Assembly (NCBI GenBank): GCA_016938735.1
Contig: JAFGUB010000003.1
Span: 1-64,000 of the forward strand
DNA length: 64,000 nucleotides
Source of the DNA: Campylobacterales bacterium
Lineage (GTDB): Bacteria > Campylobacterota > Campylobacteria > Campylobacterales > Sulfurimonadaceae
Direction of reading: 5' to 3'
Shown: positions 33,172 through 40,891 of the stretch, in pieces
Layout of the letters: the number at the start of each line of letters is the position of its first letter
How positions within the stretch are numbered: the stretch's first letter is position 1
Notes under the pieces: generated by a model
Told to the model about the DNA's origin: nothing
The model's input: the letters and a program-made list of their open reading frames with translations, nothing else
Database searches by the model: none
Translations under genes and position numbers: made by a program

Positions 33172-33978
33172 ATGAAAACGATTTGCTTGCTGGTAGTGTG
33201 CACTGTGGTTTCTTTTGGTGCTGGACAGCCGCGTATTATAAATGGCACACAGGTAATGTCAAGTGATAATCAGTGGGATGCAATTGTTTCAATACGGACG
33301 AATGCGTTCGCTTATTGTGGCGGTTCTTTAATTTCTCCTACATGGGTTTTGACTGCTGCACACTGTATAGAAGCATATATTCCGACAAAAATTGGATACG
33401 GCGGTTATGCATTATGGAGTATGTCAGAAAGAAGTGTTAAAAACTATTTTGTTCATCCGCAATATGATGGCAATATGATTGATAACGATATCGCTTTGAT
33501 TGAGCTTTATACAGCTATTGAGGATGTTGAACCGATGATTCTTGATAGGAATGATTTGCTTGCTGCAGGCACACAAACTTGGGTAGCAGGATGGGGGGAT
33601 ACGAATATTGATCCAGATGAAGCTACTTACCCTGAAAATTTGATGGAAGTGCTTGTACCATTGGTTGAATTTGATACATGCAACCAAGCTTATGGCTATG
33701 GCTTAACGAGCAATATGATTTGTGCCGAATATATGAGTGGCGGTTATGATAGTTGTCAGGGAGATAGTGGTGGGCCATTGGCTGTTCAGAAAAACAATCA
33801 TGTACTGCAGCTGGGCATTGTAAGTTTTGGAATGGATTGTGCAGAGAGTGGTTATCCCGGCGTCTATACCAAAGTCCAAAACTATATCGACTGGATCGAA
33901 AGCTACACGGGGCCTTTGGCGCAACCTAGTGGAACACAGGGGCTTAATCCCGCCGTATTGATGTACCTGCTCAACTAA
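33172..33978 (+). CDS. Secreted trypsin-like (S1A) serine protease with MYLLN tail
   Basis: A 268-residue secreted serine protease. The signal peptide is about 19 residues, followed by an Arg-Ile-Ile-Asn-Gly sequence that resembles the activation site of trypsinogen-type zymogens. The complete triad is visible: His64 in VLTAAHC, Asp106 in DNDIALIEL, Ser199 in SCQGDSGGPLAV. The primary-specificity position before it (YDSCQGD) carries Asp, as in trypsin. Base composition is clearly AT-richer than most neighbours, suggesting acquisition by transfer. It ends in NPAVLMYLLN. Classical S1A proteases are uncommon in Campylobacterota. Confidence 0.92.
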   Translation: MKTICLLVVCTVVSFGAGQPRIINGTQVMSSDNQWDAIVSIRTNAFAYCGGSLISPTWVLTAAHCIEAYIPTKIGYGGYALWSMSERSVKNYFVHPQYDGNMIDNDIALIELYTAIEDVEPMILDRNDLLAAGTQTWVAGWGDTNIDPDEATYPENLMEVLVPLVEFDTCNQAYGYGLTSNMICAEYMSGGYDSCQGDSGGPLAVQKNNHVLQLGIVSFGMDCAESGYPGVYTKVQNYIDWIESYTGPLAQPSGTQGLNPAVLMYLLN

Positions 33979-33984
33979 ACTATC

Positions 33985-34010
33985 GTTACATGTAAGCCTT
34001 TACATGTAAC
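33985..34010 (+). terminator. Paired palindromes forming an 11-bp hairpin after the protease gene
   Basis: Two TTACATGTAA copies (33986-33995 and 34000-34009) separated by GCCT, with a flanking G/C pair, can fold into an 11-bp stem with a four-base loop. Pyrimidine-rich sequence and a T run (34032-34039) follow. It may end transcription of the exoprotein region before sox. Confidence 0.5.
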
Positions 34011-34042
34011 GCCTCTCGCTCTTCTTGTATTATTTTTTCTTC

Positions 34043-34070
34043 TTTTACAAATTTTTACACTAATTTTACA
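34043..34070 (+). promoter_or_regulatory. Three phased TTTTACA direct repeats upstream of soxX
   Basis: TTTTACA is repeated at 34043, 34053 and 34064, with spacing of 10 and 11 bases, so all copies face the same side of the helix. They lie just upstream of a candidate -10 (TACTAT, 34080-34085) and of a strong AAAGGAGGG ribosome site for soxX. This is the layout of an activator site for an OmpR-type regulator, or of an UP-like element. Confidence 0.55.
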
Positions 34071-34113
34071 CAGCATCGTTACTATGCCCTTACCAATCAA
34101 AGGAGGGTGATTT

Positions 34114-34644
34114 ATGAGGAAGTCATTGATGATGACGGCGGTGCTCGCAGTGACGCTGTCGCAGGCTGCGGATCTTCGAAGTGCTATCGAAGTTCCAAAC
34201 GCGTCCGAGATTATCAAAAAAGATCTGACCGGGCCGGCCAAGGTCTACAAGATGCCTGCGGGCTGTATCACGGACGATGCCGATGCGGTTGCACGCGGCG
34301 CGTACATTTTCCACAATCTCAACGGTAGCAAGGCCAAAGGCGATGCGCCCAAAGGTTTGGCCAAGAAACTTGCCGATGGCAAACCCAAGCAATTCGGTAA
34401 CTGTGTCGCTTGTCACAATATCGAAAAGGCAAAAGGCGGCGGTAACATCGGGCCGGATTTGAGCAATTACCATGAGTTTTTCATAAAAACCGGCACACGT
34501 GACCATCAGTTTGTCTATCAAAAGATCGCCGATCCGCGCATCGACAATCCCAAAACGCACATGACCGTTAACCTGACTACGGGTCTGTTTACCGAGCGCG
34601 AAATCTGCGACATCGCTTCGTATGTCGTATCTATCAAAAAATAA
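34114..34644 (+). CDS. soxX: Sulfur oxidation c-type cytochrome SoxX
   Basis: SoxX is the mono-haem subunit of the SoxAX cytochrome that couples thiosulfate to the SoxY carrier in the periplasm. The 176-residue protein has a signal peptide ending near SQAADL, the haem motif GNCVACHN (Cys97, Cys100, His101), the conserved GGNIGPDLSNYHEFF, and the axial methionine in KTHMTVNL. It is the first gene of soxXYZAB, preceded by a very strong ribosome site and by phased TTTTACA repeats. It is separated from soxY by 11 bases. Confidence 0.95.
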   Translation: MRKSLMMTAVLAVTLSQAADLRSAIEVPNASEIIKKDLTGPAKVYKMPAGCITDDADAVARGAYIFHNLNGSKAKGDAPKGLAKKLADGKPKQFGNCVACHNIEKAKGGGNIGPDLSNYHEFFIKTGTRDHQFVYQKIADPRIDNPKTHMTVNLTTGLFTEREICDIASYVVSIKK

Positions 34645-34655
34645 GGAGAACAACA

Positions 34656-35123
34656 ATGCAAAGAAGATCGTTTCTTAAAGGAATCATGATGACAGGTGCC
34701 GCTGCGGCGGTCGTAAGCCCATCGCTCGCTTTTTCGGCAGAGGCCCCCAAGGGTCCAAACGCTATGGATCTCGACACCGCTATCAAGGCGATCACCGGCG
34801 GCAAGAGCGTGAGTGCTTCTGCCAAAGTGCAGCTCAAAGCGCCTGAAATCGCCGAAAACGGCGCGGTAGTTCCTGTTAGCGTCACCGTTGACTCTCCGAT
34901 GAGCGCGGAGGATCATGTCAAAGCGATTCACATTTTTGCAACCAAAAACTCGAATGTGCGCTGTGCGGACGTGATGCTCACCCCTGCTAACGGTAAAGCA
35001 AGTTTCTCAACCCGCGTGAAACTCGGAACCTCTCAAGACGTGATGGCGCTGGTAGTGACCAGCAAAGGTGAGTTTTTGAGCGCGGCGCAAAACGTTAAAG
35101 TGACCATCGGCGGCTGCGGCTGA
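34656..35123 (+). CDS. soxY: Thiosulfate oxidation carrier protein SoxY
   Basis: SoxY carries the sulfur intermediate on the cysteine at its flexible C-terminus through the Sox cycle. The 155-residue precursor starts with a twin-arginine signal (MQRRSFLKGIMM) and ends in the carrier arm VTIGGCG, with the cysteine next to last. It lies between soxX and soxZ, and a TTACATGTAA copy (35132) separates it from soxZ. Cofolding with SoxZ and Tat export as a complex is known for the family. Confidence 0.96.
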   Translation: MQRRSFLKGIMMTGAAAAVVSPSLAFSAEAPKGPNAMDLDTAIKAITGGKSVSASAKVQLKAPEIAENGAVVPVSVTVDSPMSAEDHVKAIHIFATKNSNVRCADVMLTPANGKASFSTRVKLGTSQDVMALVVTSKGEFLSAAQNVKVTIGGCG

Positions 35124-35174
35124 TTTTGGCCTTACATGTAACCCGAACCAAAAAAGAACATAAAGGAAAATACA

Positions 35175-35507
35175 ATGGCAACTAAATCTCTGGTCAAAAT
35201 CAAACCAAAAACGTATAAAGTCGGTGACGTCGTCGAAGTGAGCCTGATGGTCATGCACCCCATGGAGACCGGTCTGCGCAAAGACAAAGAGACGGGCAAC
35301 CTGATCCCTGCGCACTACATCAACGACGTGAAGTTCAGCTTCAACGGTACCCCTTTTACGACCATCAAGTCGTGGGAGTCACTCTCGACCAATCCGGTCT
35401 ACACCGTCAGCTACAAAGTGAGCGGAGAGGGTGAGATCAAGGTCGCATTCACCGATACCAAAGGTGACGCCAACGAGAACGGCACCAAGATCAAGCCAAA
35501 GGCTTAA
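35175..35507 (+). CDS. soxZ: Thiosulfate oxidation carrier complex protein SoxZ
   Basis: A 110-residue protein without its own signal, as usual for SoxZ, which is exported bound to SoxY. It has the family segments VEVSLMVMHPMETGLRKDKETGNLIPAHYI and FNGTPFTTIKSWESLSTNPVYTVSYKV and FTDTKGD. It follows soxY by about 50 bases and precedes soxA by three bases, consistent with one transcript. Confidence 0.96.
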   Translation: MATKSLVKIKPKTYKVGDVVEVSLMVMHPMETGLRKDKETGNLIPAHYINDVKFSFNGTPFTTIKSWESLSTNPVYTVSYKVSGEGEIKVAFTDTKGDANENGTKIKPKA

Positions 35508-35510
35508 ACC

Positions 35511-36275
35511 ATGAAAAAGATCATTTTGGCAAGTGCGCTACTGGGTGTTTTGGCCTTCGGTAGCGATCAGTTTGCGATGAGCGACGCGGACCGCGCAATG
35601 TATCAGGAGATGCTGGAGAACAATCCGGCGGATATGGACGTGGCATGGGGCGGCGAACTTTTTGAGGCCAATATCGGCTCTGAAGAGGCGCTCGCCAAAT
35701 TTCTGGGTGTTAAAGCGGAGGAGCTCGCGGCCTACCTCTCGGGCTTCCCGCGCTATATCGAGAAGCTGGGCATGGTCGCCAGCCAAGAGCAGGTGCTTCA
35801 AGGCGCGATGGCGGAGGCGGGCAAAAAACCGCTAGCACTCAAAAGCAAAGAGATGGCCGCGATGGGCGCGTATGTCAAATCGCTCTCTAACGGTCTGCCG
35901 ATCAGTATCGACATCAACGCGAATGAGCAGATGAAAAAAGCCTACGCCTTTGGTGAAGAGGTCTTTACCCAGCACCGTGGCGGACGCGGTTTGTCGTGCA
36001 TGAGCTGCCACGCTCCTGCGGTGATCGGTTCGATCTTGCGCACTCAGCCGCTGCCCGATCTGGGCAGCGAAGCCAACAAGGCCGCCGCCACATGGCCGGC
36101 GTACCGCATGACCAAATCGAGTATGAGTACGCTGCAAAAGCGTTTTCAGGGCTGTATGGAAAATGCGCTGCTGGCGGTCATTCCGATGGGTTCGCCTGAG
36201 ATGAACGCACTGGAAGTCTATGTGACGCACGCCGCCAAAGGCAAAGAGATCGCCATTCCCGGTCTGAAGCGTTAG
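35511..36275 (+). CDS. soxA: Sulfur oxidation c-type cytochrome SoxA
   Basis: SoxA joins SoxX to form the cytochrome that links thiosulfate to SoxY. The 254-residue precursor has a Sec signal (MKKIILASALLGVLAFGS) and one c-type haem motif, LSCMSCHA (Cys163, Cys166, His167), near the C-terminal half. The conserved cysteine that carries the catalytic persulfide and ligates haem is in KRFQGCMENALLAV. Only one CxxCH is present, so it is the mono-haem SoxA form. It sits in soxXYZAB order, ten bases before soxB. Confidence 0.95.
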   Translation: MKKIILASALLGVLAFGSDQFAMSDADRAMYQEMLENNPADMDVAWGGELFEANIGSEEALAKFLGVKAEELAAYLSGFPRYIEKLGMVASQEQVLQGAMAEAGKKPLALKSKEMAAMGAYVKSLSNGLPISIDINANEQMKKAYAFGEEVFTQHRGGRGLSCMSCHAPAVIGSILRTQPLPDLGSEANKAAATWPAYRMTKSSMSTLQKRFQGCMENALLAVIPMGSPEMNALEVYVTHAAKGKEIAIPGLKR

Positions 36276-36284
36276 GGGGAGATT

Positions 36285-36743
36285 ATGGAAGTATCAAGAA
36301 GAGACTTTCTCCACCTCGCGGCGGCGCTGGGGCTGGTGAGTGTCACCAACGGTTTTGCAACCACGATCAGCAGCAAAAATCCTGCCGACATCACCTATAA
36401 AGACATTATGGATTTTAAAGCGACGGGCAACGTCACCTTGCTGCACATCTGTGACATGCACGCGCACATCAAGCCGATGTATTGGCGCGAACCCTCGACG
36501 CTGATTTCGGCGCCGGAGCTCAACGGTACGCCGGGATTCTTGTGCGGCGAAGCGTTTTCCAAGTACTACGGATTGGAGCCCAGCTCGCTCGATGCCTACT
36601 TCGACACCCACATGGATTTTGAAGCCTTGGCGAAGAAGTTTGGCAAAATGGGCGGAATCGCCCACATGAAAACGATGGTCGATCATATCAAGAAAGCGCG
36701 TGGAGCGGAGAAGGTGCTCTTCATGGATTCGGGCGATACCTAG
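36285..36743 (+). CDS. soxB: SoxB N-terminal part, ended by an in-frame amber codon
   Basis: SoxB is the periplasmic di-manganese thiosulfohydrolase that releases sulfate from SoxY. This part starts with a twin-arginine signal (SRRDFLHLAAALG) and has the first metal-binding motif, ICDMHAHIKPMYW. It ends LFMDSGDT followed by TAG at codon 153, inside the GDTxQG metal motif where a tryptophan (TGG) is expected. The same frame then continues without interruption to 38060 as normal SoxB. A single G-to-A change explains it. TAG is used as an ordinary stop in other genes of the window, so global recoding is unlikely. Confidence 0.9.
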   Translation: MEVSRRDFLHLAAALGLVSVTNGFATTISSKNPADITYKDIMDFKATGNVTLLHICDMHAHIKPMYWREPSTLISAPELNGTPGFLCGEAFSKYYGLEPSSLDAYFDTHMDFEALAKKFGKMGGIAHMKTMVDHIKKARGAEKVLFMDSGDT

Positions 36744-36785
36744 CAGGGTACGGGCGTCGCGCTCAAAAGCCGTGGCGAAGCGATT

Positions 36786-38060
36786 GTGAAGGCGCAAAAC
36801 TACCTCGGCATCGACGTGATGGTCGGACACTGGGAGTTCACCTACGGCAAAGAGCGCGTCAAAGAGCTCATCGAGATGCTTGATGCCAAGTTCATCTCCC
36901 AAAACATCGTCGGTGACGATCCCTTTGCGGAGGAGTACGAAGAGCTGATTTTCGAGCCTTACACCATCGAAGAGCGCGGCGGTGCCAAAATCGGCATCAT
37001 CGGTCAGTCCTTCCCCTTCACCTCTACGGCGAACCCCAAAGAGTTCACGCAGGGCTGGAGCTTCGGCTTGCGGATGGATACGCTCCAAGAGTATGTCAAC
37101 GAGCTGCGCGATGAGCACAAGGTGGATTGTGTCGTGGTGCTCTCGCATGACGGATTTAGCGTCGATCAGGAGGTAGCCAAGAAGGTGAGCGGTATCGACT
37201 TTATCCTCAGCGGCCACACGCATGATCCCTCGCCCAAACCGATCGTGATCAATGGTTGCGTCATCGTGATTGCGGGCAGCCACGGTAAATATATCGGACG
37301 TTTGGACATTGACGCAAGTAAAGGCAAAGTACACGGCTATGAGTACAAGCTTATTCCCGTCGCTTCGAATATCATCCCCGCCGACCCTGAGGGCGTGAAG
37401 CTGGTGGATGCGCTCTATGCGCCCTATGCCAAAGAGATGAACGAAGTGCTGGGCAAGACCAAGGGGCTGCTTTATAAGCGCGACACCTTCTTCTCAACCT
37501 TTGATCAGCTCATCAACGATGCGGTGATGGACGAGATGAAGTGTGACATTAGTTTTACGCCGGGCTACCGCTGGGGCACCACGGTGCTGGCGGGTGAAGA
37601 GATTTTGATGGACAACGTCTATGAGATGTGCGGCGTGACCTACCCCAACGTCTACACCTTCGAGCTTAAGGGTGAGCATATCGCCAAGCTGCTTGAAGAT
37701 ATTGCGGACAACGTCTTTAACGACAATCCGCTCTATCGGCAAGGCGGCGATATGAGCCGCTTAGGTGGCGTTAGCTATGATATAACCGTCAGCAATGCAC
37801 CCGGTAAGCGGATCACCAACCTAATGGTCGGCGGCAGAGCGCTCGATCCAAAAAAGGTCTACATCGTCTCCTCATGGGGCGGCAACCTGCAAAATGCGGG
37901 GGCCAACCTCCAAGAGAAGAAGATCCGTCCGGTCTACGACGTGGTGCGCGACTACATCAAGCGCAAAAAGGTGGTCGATGTGAGCAATGAAAGCAATGTG
38001 CGCATTCTCGACTATGATTGCGGCTGCCCGAGTGTAGGCGCCAAAAGCTGCAAAGCATAA
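36786..38060 (+). CDS. soxB: SoxB C-terminal part, in the same frame after the amber codon
   Basis: The frame resumes directly after the TAG at 36741 (QGTGVALKSRGEAIVK, then MKAQNYLG). It holds the rest of the SoxB metallophosphoesterase domain: VMVGHWEFTYG, the metal histidines in VVLSHDGFSVDQE and ILSGHTHDPSP, and the C-terminal 5'-nucleotidase-like domain with FTPGYRWGTTVL and YRQGGDMSRLGG. Read as one gene, 36285-38060 encodes 591 residues, a usual SoxB length. As a separate product from 36786 it would lack the Tat signal and half of the metal site, so it would be inactive unless the amber codon is read through. Confidence 0.9.
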   Translation: MKAQNYLGIDVMVGHWEFTYGKERVKELIEMLDAKFISQNIVGDDPFAEEYEELIFEPYTIEERGGAKIGIIGQSFPFTSTANPKEFTQGWSFGLRMDTLQEYVNELRDEHKVDCVVVLSHDGFSVDQEVAKKVSGIDFILSGHTHDPSPKPIVINGCVIVIAGSHGKYIGRLDIDASKGKVHGYEYKLIPVASNIIPADPEGVKLVDALYAPYAKEMNEVLGKTKGLLYKRDTFFSTFDQLINDAVMDEMKCDISFTPGYRWGTTVLAGEEILMDNVYEMCGVTYPNVYTFELKGEHIAKLLEDIADNVFNDNPLYRQGGDMSRLGGVSYDITVSNAPGKRITNLMVGGRALDPKKVYIVSSWGGNLQNAGANLQEKKIRPVYDVVRDYIKRKKVVDVSNESNVRILDYDCGCPSVGAKSCKA

Positions 38061-38083
38061 TTCAAACACAACAAGGAGTGAAT

Positions 38084-39592
38084 GTGACAATGGTAAAAAT
38101 CAGCGCCGTCGCGGCGCTCGTCTGTGCGCTGGGTGCGGTGGCACTGGCTGAAGAGGCCAAGCCAAAACGCAGCCTCAAAGGGAACATGAATGAGGTGTAT
38201 AACACGCTTCCGGCTTCGGCTTCAAGCTTCACGGAGGCTTTTTCAAACGGGATGGTTTATGGCCGTTTGCGTGCCAACTGGTTTCAGCGGGATACCAAAG
38301 AGGATACGGATGCAAACAACAAAGCTTTTGGTATCGGCGGTAGCCTGATCTATAAGACCGCTCCACTCTACGGCGTAAGCGCCACGGCGGGTCTGTACTA
38401 TGCCGATAGTCCGTTTGAGAGTTTGCGCCAAGATGCTGAAGAGGTCAATCAGGTCAAATCGGGCAAAGATACCTTTAGCCGTTACGACGTCAAAAGCACC
38501 GGAAATTGGTCTATGGCCTCTTTAGCTCAGGCTTACGTGCAGTATCAAGCTTCCAAAACGACCATCAAAGCGGGTCGCCATTTTTTTGAAAGCGTACTAA
38601 CGGCATCAAACGACACCAAAATGATTCCCAACGCGTTTGAAGGCTACAGCGTAGAGATCAAAGAGCTGCCAAAAACCACGATTCGCGGTGCCTATTTTTA
38701 CAAGCAGAAGCTGCGTGACCATACGACATTTCATGATGTGCTTACCTTTAAAGCTGCAGACGGCGAGAGCTGGAACAACAACGACGACTCCGGCGCGCAT
38801 CAGGGTCTGAGCTACAACAACCTCAAAGCGGCGGGCGAAGAGGTGGACAACACTTTGATGGTGTTTGACATCAAAAACAACTCGATCGAAAATCTGAATC
38901 TGGCCCTTACCTACACCGCAGTACCTAATATCGTTAGTTCGCTTATCGGTGAAATCAACTACAAACTCCCGCTTTCCGGCGGCTGGTCGATTGCTCCGGG
39001 CGTACGCTATATGCAGCAGATGGACAACGGTGGCGGCGAAGTCGGCGGCGCGGCGCTAAACGGCAGTTTGGTCAAATGGACAGACGGCGCGGCGACCTAT
39101 GCAGACAACAAAGGCTACGCCTCTCCCGATAGCCTGGATAGCAGCCTCTGGACGGCACGTTTGATGGTAGCCAAAGGACCGATGAAGCTTCAATACGGCT
39201 ACTCTGCGGTTTCTGACGATGCGGATATCGTGGCTCCATGGCGCGGATTCCCCACCGGCGGCTACACCCGTGCGATGGCACAGCTCAACTGGAGAGCCAA
39301 CAACAAAACCCACATGGGTCAGTTGCAGTACGACTTCGGCAAAGCTAAAGTAGTAGACGGCCTCAGCCTCTTGGCGCGTTACGTGATTCAAGACTTCGAT
39401 GAAGAGAAGCAAGCGGCAGGCGGACCGGCAGATATGACGGTCGTGCATGTAGACGTCATGCAGGTGATCAAAGCGGTTCCGGGTCTGGACGTGAAGTTCC
39501 GCTTGGGTGTTGTTGATGCGGATGATCGTGAAAACGGTAAAAATGTAGATGGCTACAACGAATACCGTTTTGAAGCCAACTACCTGTTCTAA
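38084..39592 (+). CDS. Outer-membrane porin of the epsilonproteobacterial OprD-like type
   Basis: An outer-membrane beta-barrel porin of about 500 residues. The signal peptide is VKISAVAALVCALGAVALA, and mature strands alternate aromatic and charged residues with a final YRFEANYLF that has the C-terminal aromatic recognised by the barrel assembly machinery. Candidate starts are GTG at 38084 and ATG at 38090, both behind AAGGAG. It is 23 bases behind soxB and before the soxH-like gene, so it may serve passage of thiosulfate or another sulfur anion; that is inference from position. Confidence 0.87.
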   Translation: MTMVKISAVAALVCALGAVALAEEAKPKRSLKGNMNEVYNTLPASASSFTEAFSNGMVYGRLRANWFQRDTKEDTDANNKAFGIGGSLIYKTAPLYGVSATAGLYYADSPFESLRQDAEEVNQVKSGKDTFSRYDVKSTGNWSMASLAQAYVQYQASKTTIKAGRHFFESVLTASNDTKMIPNAFEGYSVEIKELPKTTIRGAYFYKQKLRDHTTFHDVLTFKAADGESWNNNDDSGAHQGLSYNNLKAAGEEVDNTLMVFDIKNNSIENLNLALTYTAVPNIVSSLIGEINYKLPLSGGWSIAPGVRYMQQMDNGGGEVGGAALNGSLVKWTDGAATYADNKGYASPDSLDSSLWTARLMVAKGPMKLQYGYSAVSDDADIVAPWRGFPTGGYTRAMAQLNWRANNKTHMGQLQYDFGKAKVVDGLSLLARYVIQDFDEEKQAAGGPADMTVVHVDVMQVIKAVPGLDVKFRLGVVDADDRENGKNVDGYNEYRFEANYLF

Positions 39593-39614
39593 AACGTAAA
39601 AAAAGGGAAAGATC

Positions 39615-40520
39615 ATGAAACCACTTTGGGCCGTTGTGCTGACAGTATCCGCTCTTGGAGCCTTCGAGTGCGGGTTAAAACCCGTACATGTAAACGACAA
39701 GCGCTACTGTTTCTTTGGCGCGCCCGAAGTCATGAACACCCACAACAACGGCAATATGGTCAACACCTGTTTTGTCGATGCGGGGAAAAGCTACCTCGTT
39801 ATAGACTCCGGTCCTACCTATCTGTATGCCAAAGAAGCACACATGCAGATGAATGCGCTCAAAGCCATGAAGGTCTCGCACGTGATCAACACCCATGTGC
39901 ATGATGACCACTGGCTGGGCAACGGTTATTTTCTCTCGCAAGGCGCACTCCTTGCGGGGCCGACTCCTTTTGAACAAGCTACACACTCTTCGCAGACTCC
40001 AAGAATGGCGCTGCGCATCTCCAAACAAGCCTACGAAGGAACAATGCCTACACCTCCTTTCAAGCTGATCGCGCAGAGCGGTTCGTTACATGTAAACGAT
40101 ATGGAAGTCCGTATCGTCCATGTAGATCATAAAGCCCACACCAGCGGTGATCTTTTCATCTACATTCCCTCCATCAAAACGATTTTTGCGGGGGATCTGG
40201 TCTTCAACGACCGTTTACCCTCTTTACGTGACGGCGACATCAACGGCTGGATCGCCGCGCTGGAGCAGATTGCGGCGTACAAGGCAAACCATATTGTCGG
40301 CGGACACGGAACGCGCTTCGATGCGAAGGCCCATGAGTTTACCTACGGCTATCTCACGCGCCTACGCGACGAGGTACGCGCGGCGATAGAGGAGGGTGTA
40401 GCGATCGACGCGGCTTTAGAGCGCATTGTGATGAGCGAATATAAAAGTGCGGCGATGTATGACGTGATGCACCGCGCCAACGTCGAAGCGGCCTATCGGA
40501 TGCTGGAGTGGGAAGAGTGA
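39615..40520 (+). CDS. Periplasmic MBL-fold metallo-hydrolase (SoxH-like)
   Basis: A 301-residue exported metallo-beta-lactamase-fold protein. The signal peptide ends near SALGAFEC, and the metal site is HVINTHVHDDHWLGNGYF (HxHxDH), with the later aspartate in TIFAGDLVFNDRLP and histidine in HIVGGHGTRFD. Proteins of this kind (SoxH and quinoprotein-relay hydrolases) are found in sox clusters with unclear reaction. It overlaps the thioredoxin-like gene by four bases. A palindrome copy at 40086 encodes Leu-His-Val-Asn. Confidence 0.85.
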   Translation: MKPLWAVVLTVSALGAFECGLKPVHVNDKRYCFFGAPEVMNTHNNGNMVNTCFVDAGKSYLVIDSGPTYLYAKEAHMQMNALKAMKVSHVINTHVHDDHWLGNGYFLSQGALLAGPTPFEQATHSSQTPRMALRISKQAYEGTMPTPPFKLIAQSGSLHVNDMEVRIVHVDHKAHTSGDLFIYIPSIKTIFAGDLVFNDRLPSLRDGDINGWIAALEQIAAYKANHIVGGHGTRFDAKAHEFTYGYLTRLRDEVRAAIEEGVAIDAALERIVMSEYKSAAMYDVMHRANVEAAYRMLEWEE

Positions 40521-40891
40521 AAACGATCCTTCTTTTGGCATTGGCTTTTAGCGCTTTTGCGCTGGAGTGGCGCAGCTACGACGCGGCGCTTGAAGAGGCT
40601 GCCAAGACGGGCAAGGTGATCATGATTGATGCGGTACGCACCGGCTGTCACTACTGCGACGACATGGAACGCGCCGTGTTTGACGATGCCAACATGAGCG
40701 CGTGGATCGAAGCGCGTTTTGTGCCGGTCAAGATCAACCTCAGCGAACGTGATATGCCGCTGGGGCTGCGCGTGCCGATGACGCCATCGTTTTTCTTTAT
40801 CGGCAAAGGCGAAAAGCTGCTTAAAAAGATCCCCGGATCGTGGGGGATCGAGGATTTTAAATCGATGCTAGAGGGGGTCAAAGATGAGTAG
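40517..40891 (+). CDS. Periplasmic thioredoxin-like protein (SoxW-like)
   Basis: A 124-residue exported thioredoxin-fold protein. The signal peptide is VKTILLLALAFSAFA; the active site reads RTGCHYCDDMERAVF, a CxxC pair in the expected place, followed by the cis-proline region VPMTPSFFFIG. The start GTG overlaps the stop of the metallo-hydrolase. SoxW-type thioredoxins keep the SoxY cysteine reduced using electrons from a DsbD-like membrane protein; a dsbD gene is present at 58921. It resembles the thioredoxin at 60700 in layout. Confidence 0.87.
   Translation: MKTILLLALAFSAFALEWRSYDAALEEAAKTGKVIMIDAVRTGCHYCDDMERAVFDDANMSAWIEARFVPVKINLSERDMPLGLRVPMTPSFFFIGKGEKLLKKIPGSWGIEDFKSMLEGVKDE

Noticed and set aside
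36741-36743. Global reassignment of TAG as an amino acid, to explain soxB
   Set aside because: Several intact genes here end at TAG at the expected family length (for example soxA at 36273 and the fused binding protein at 12319), so TAG works as a stop.
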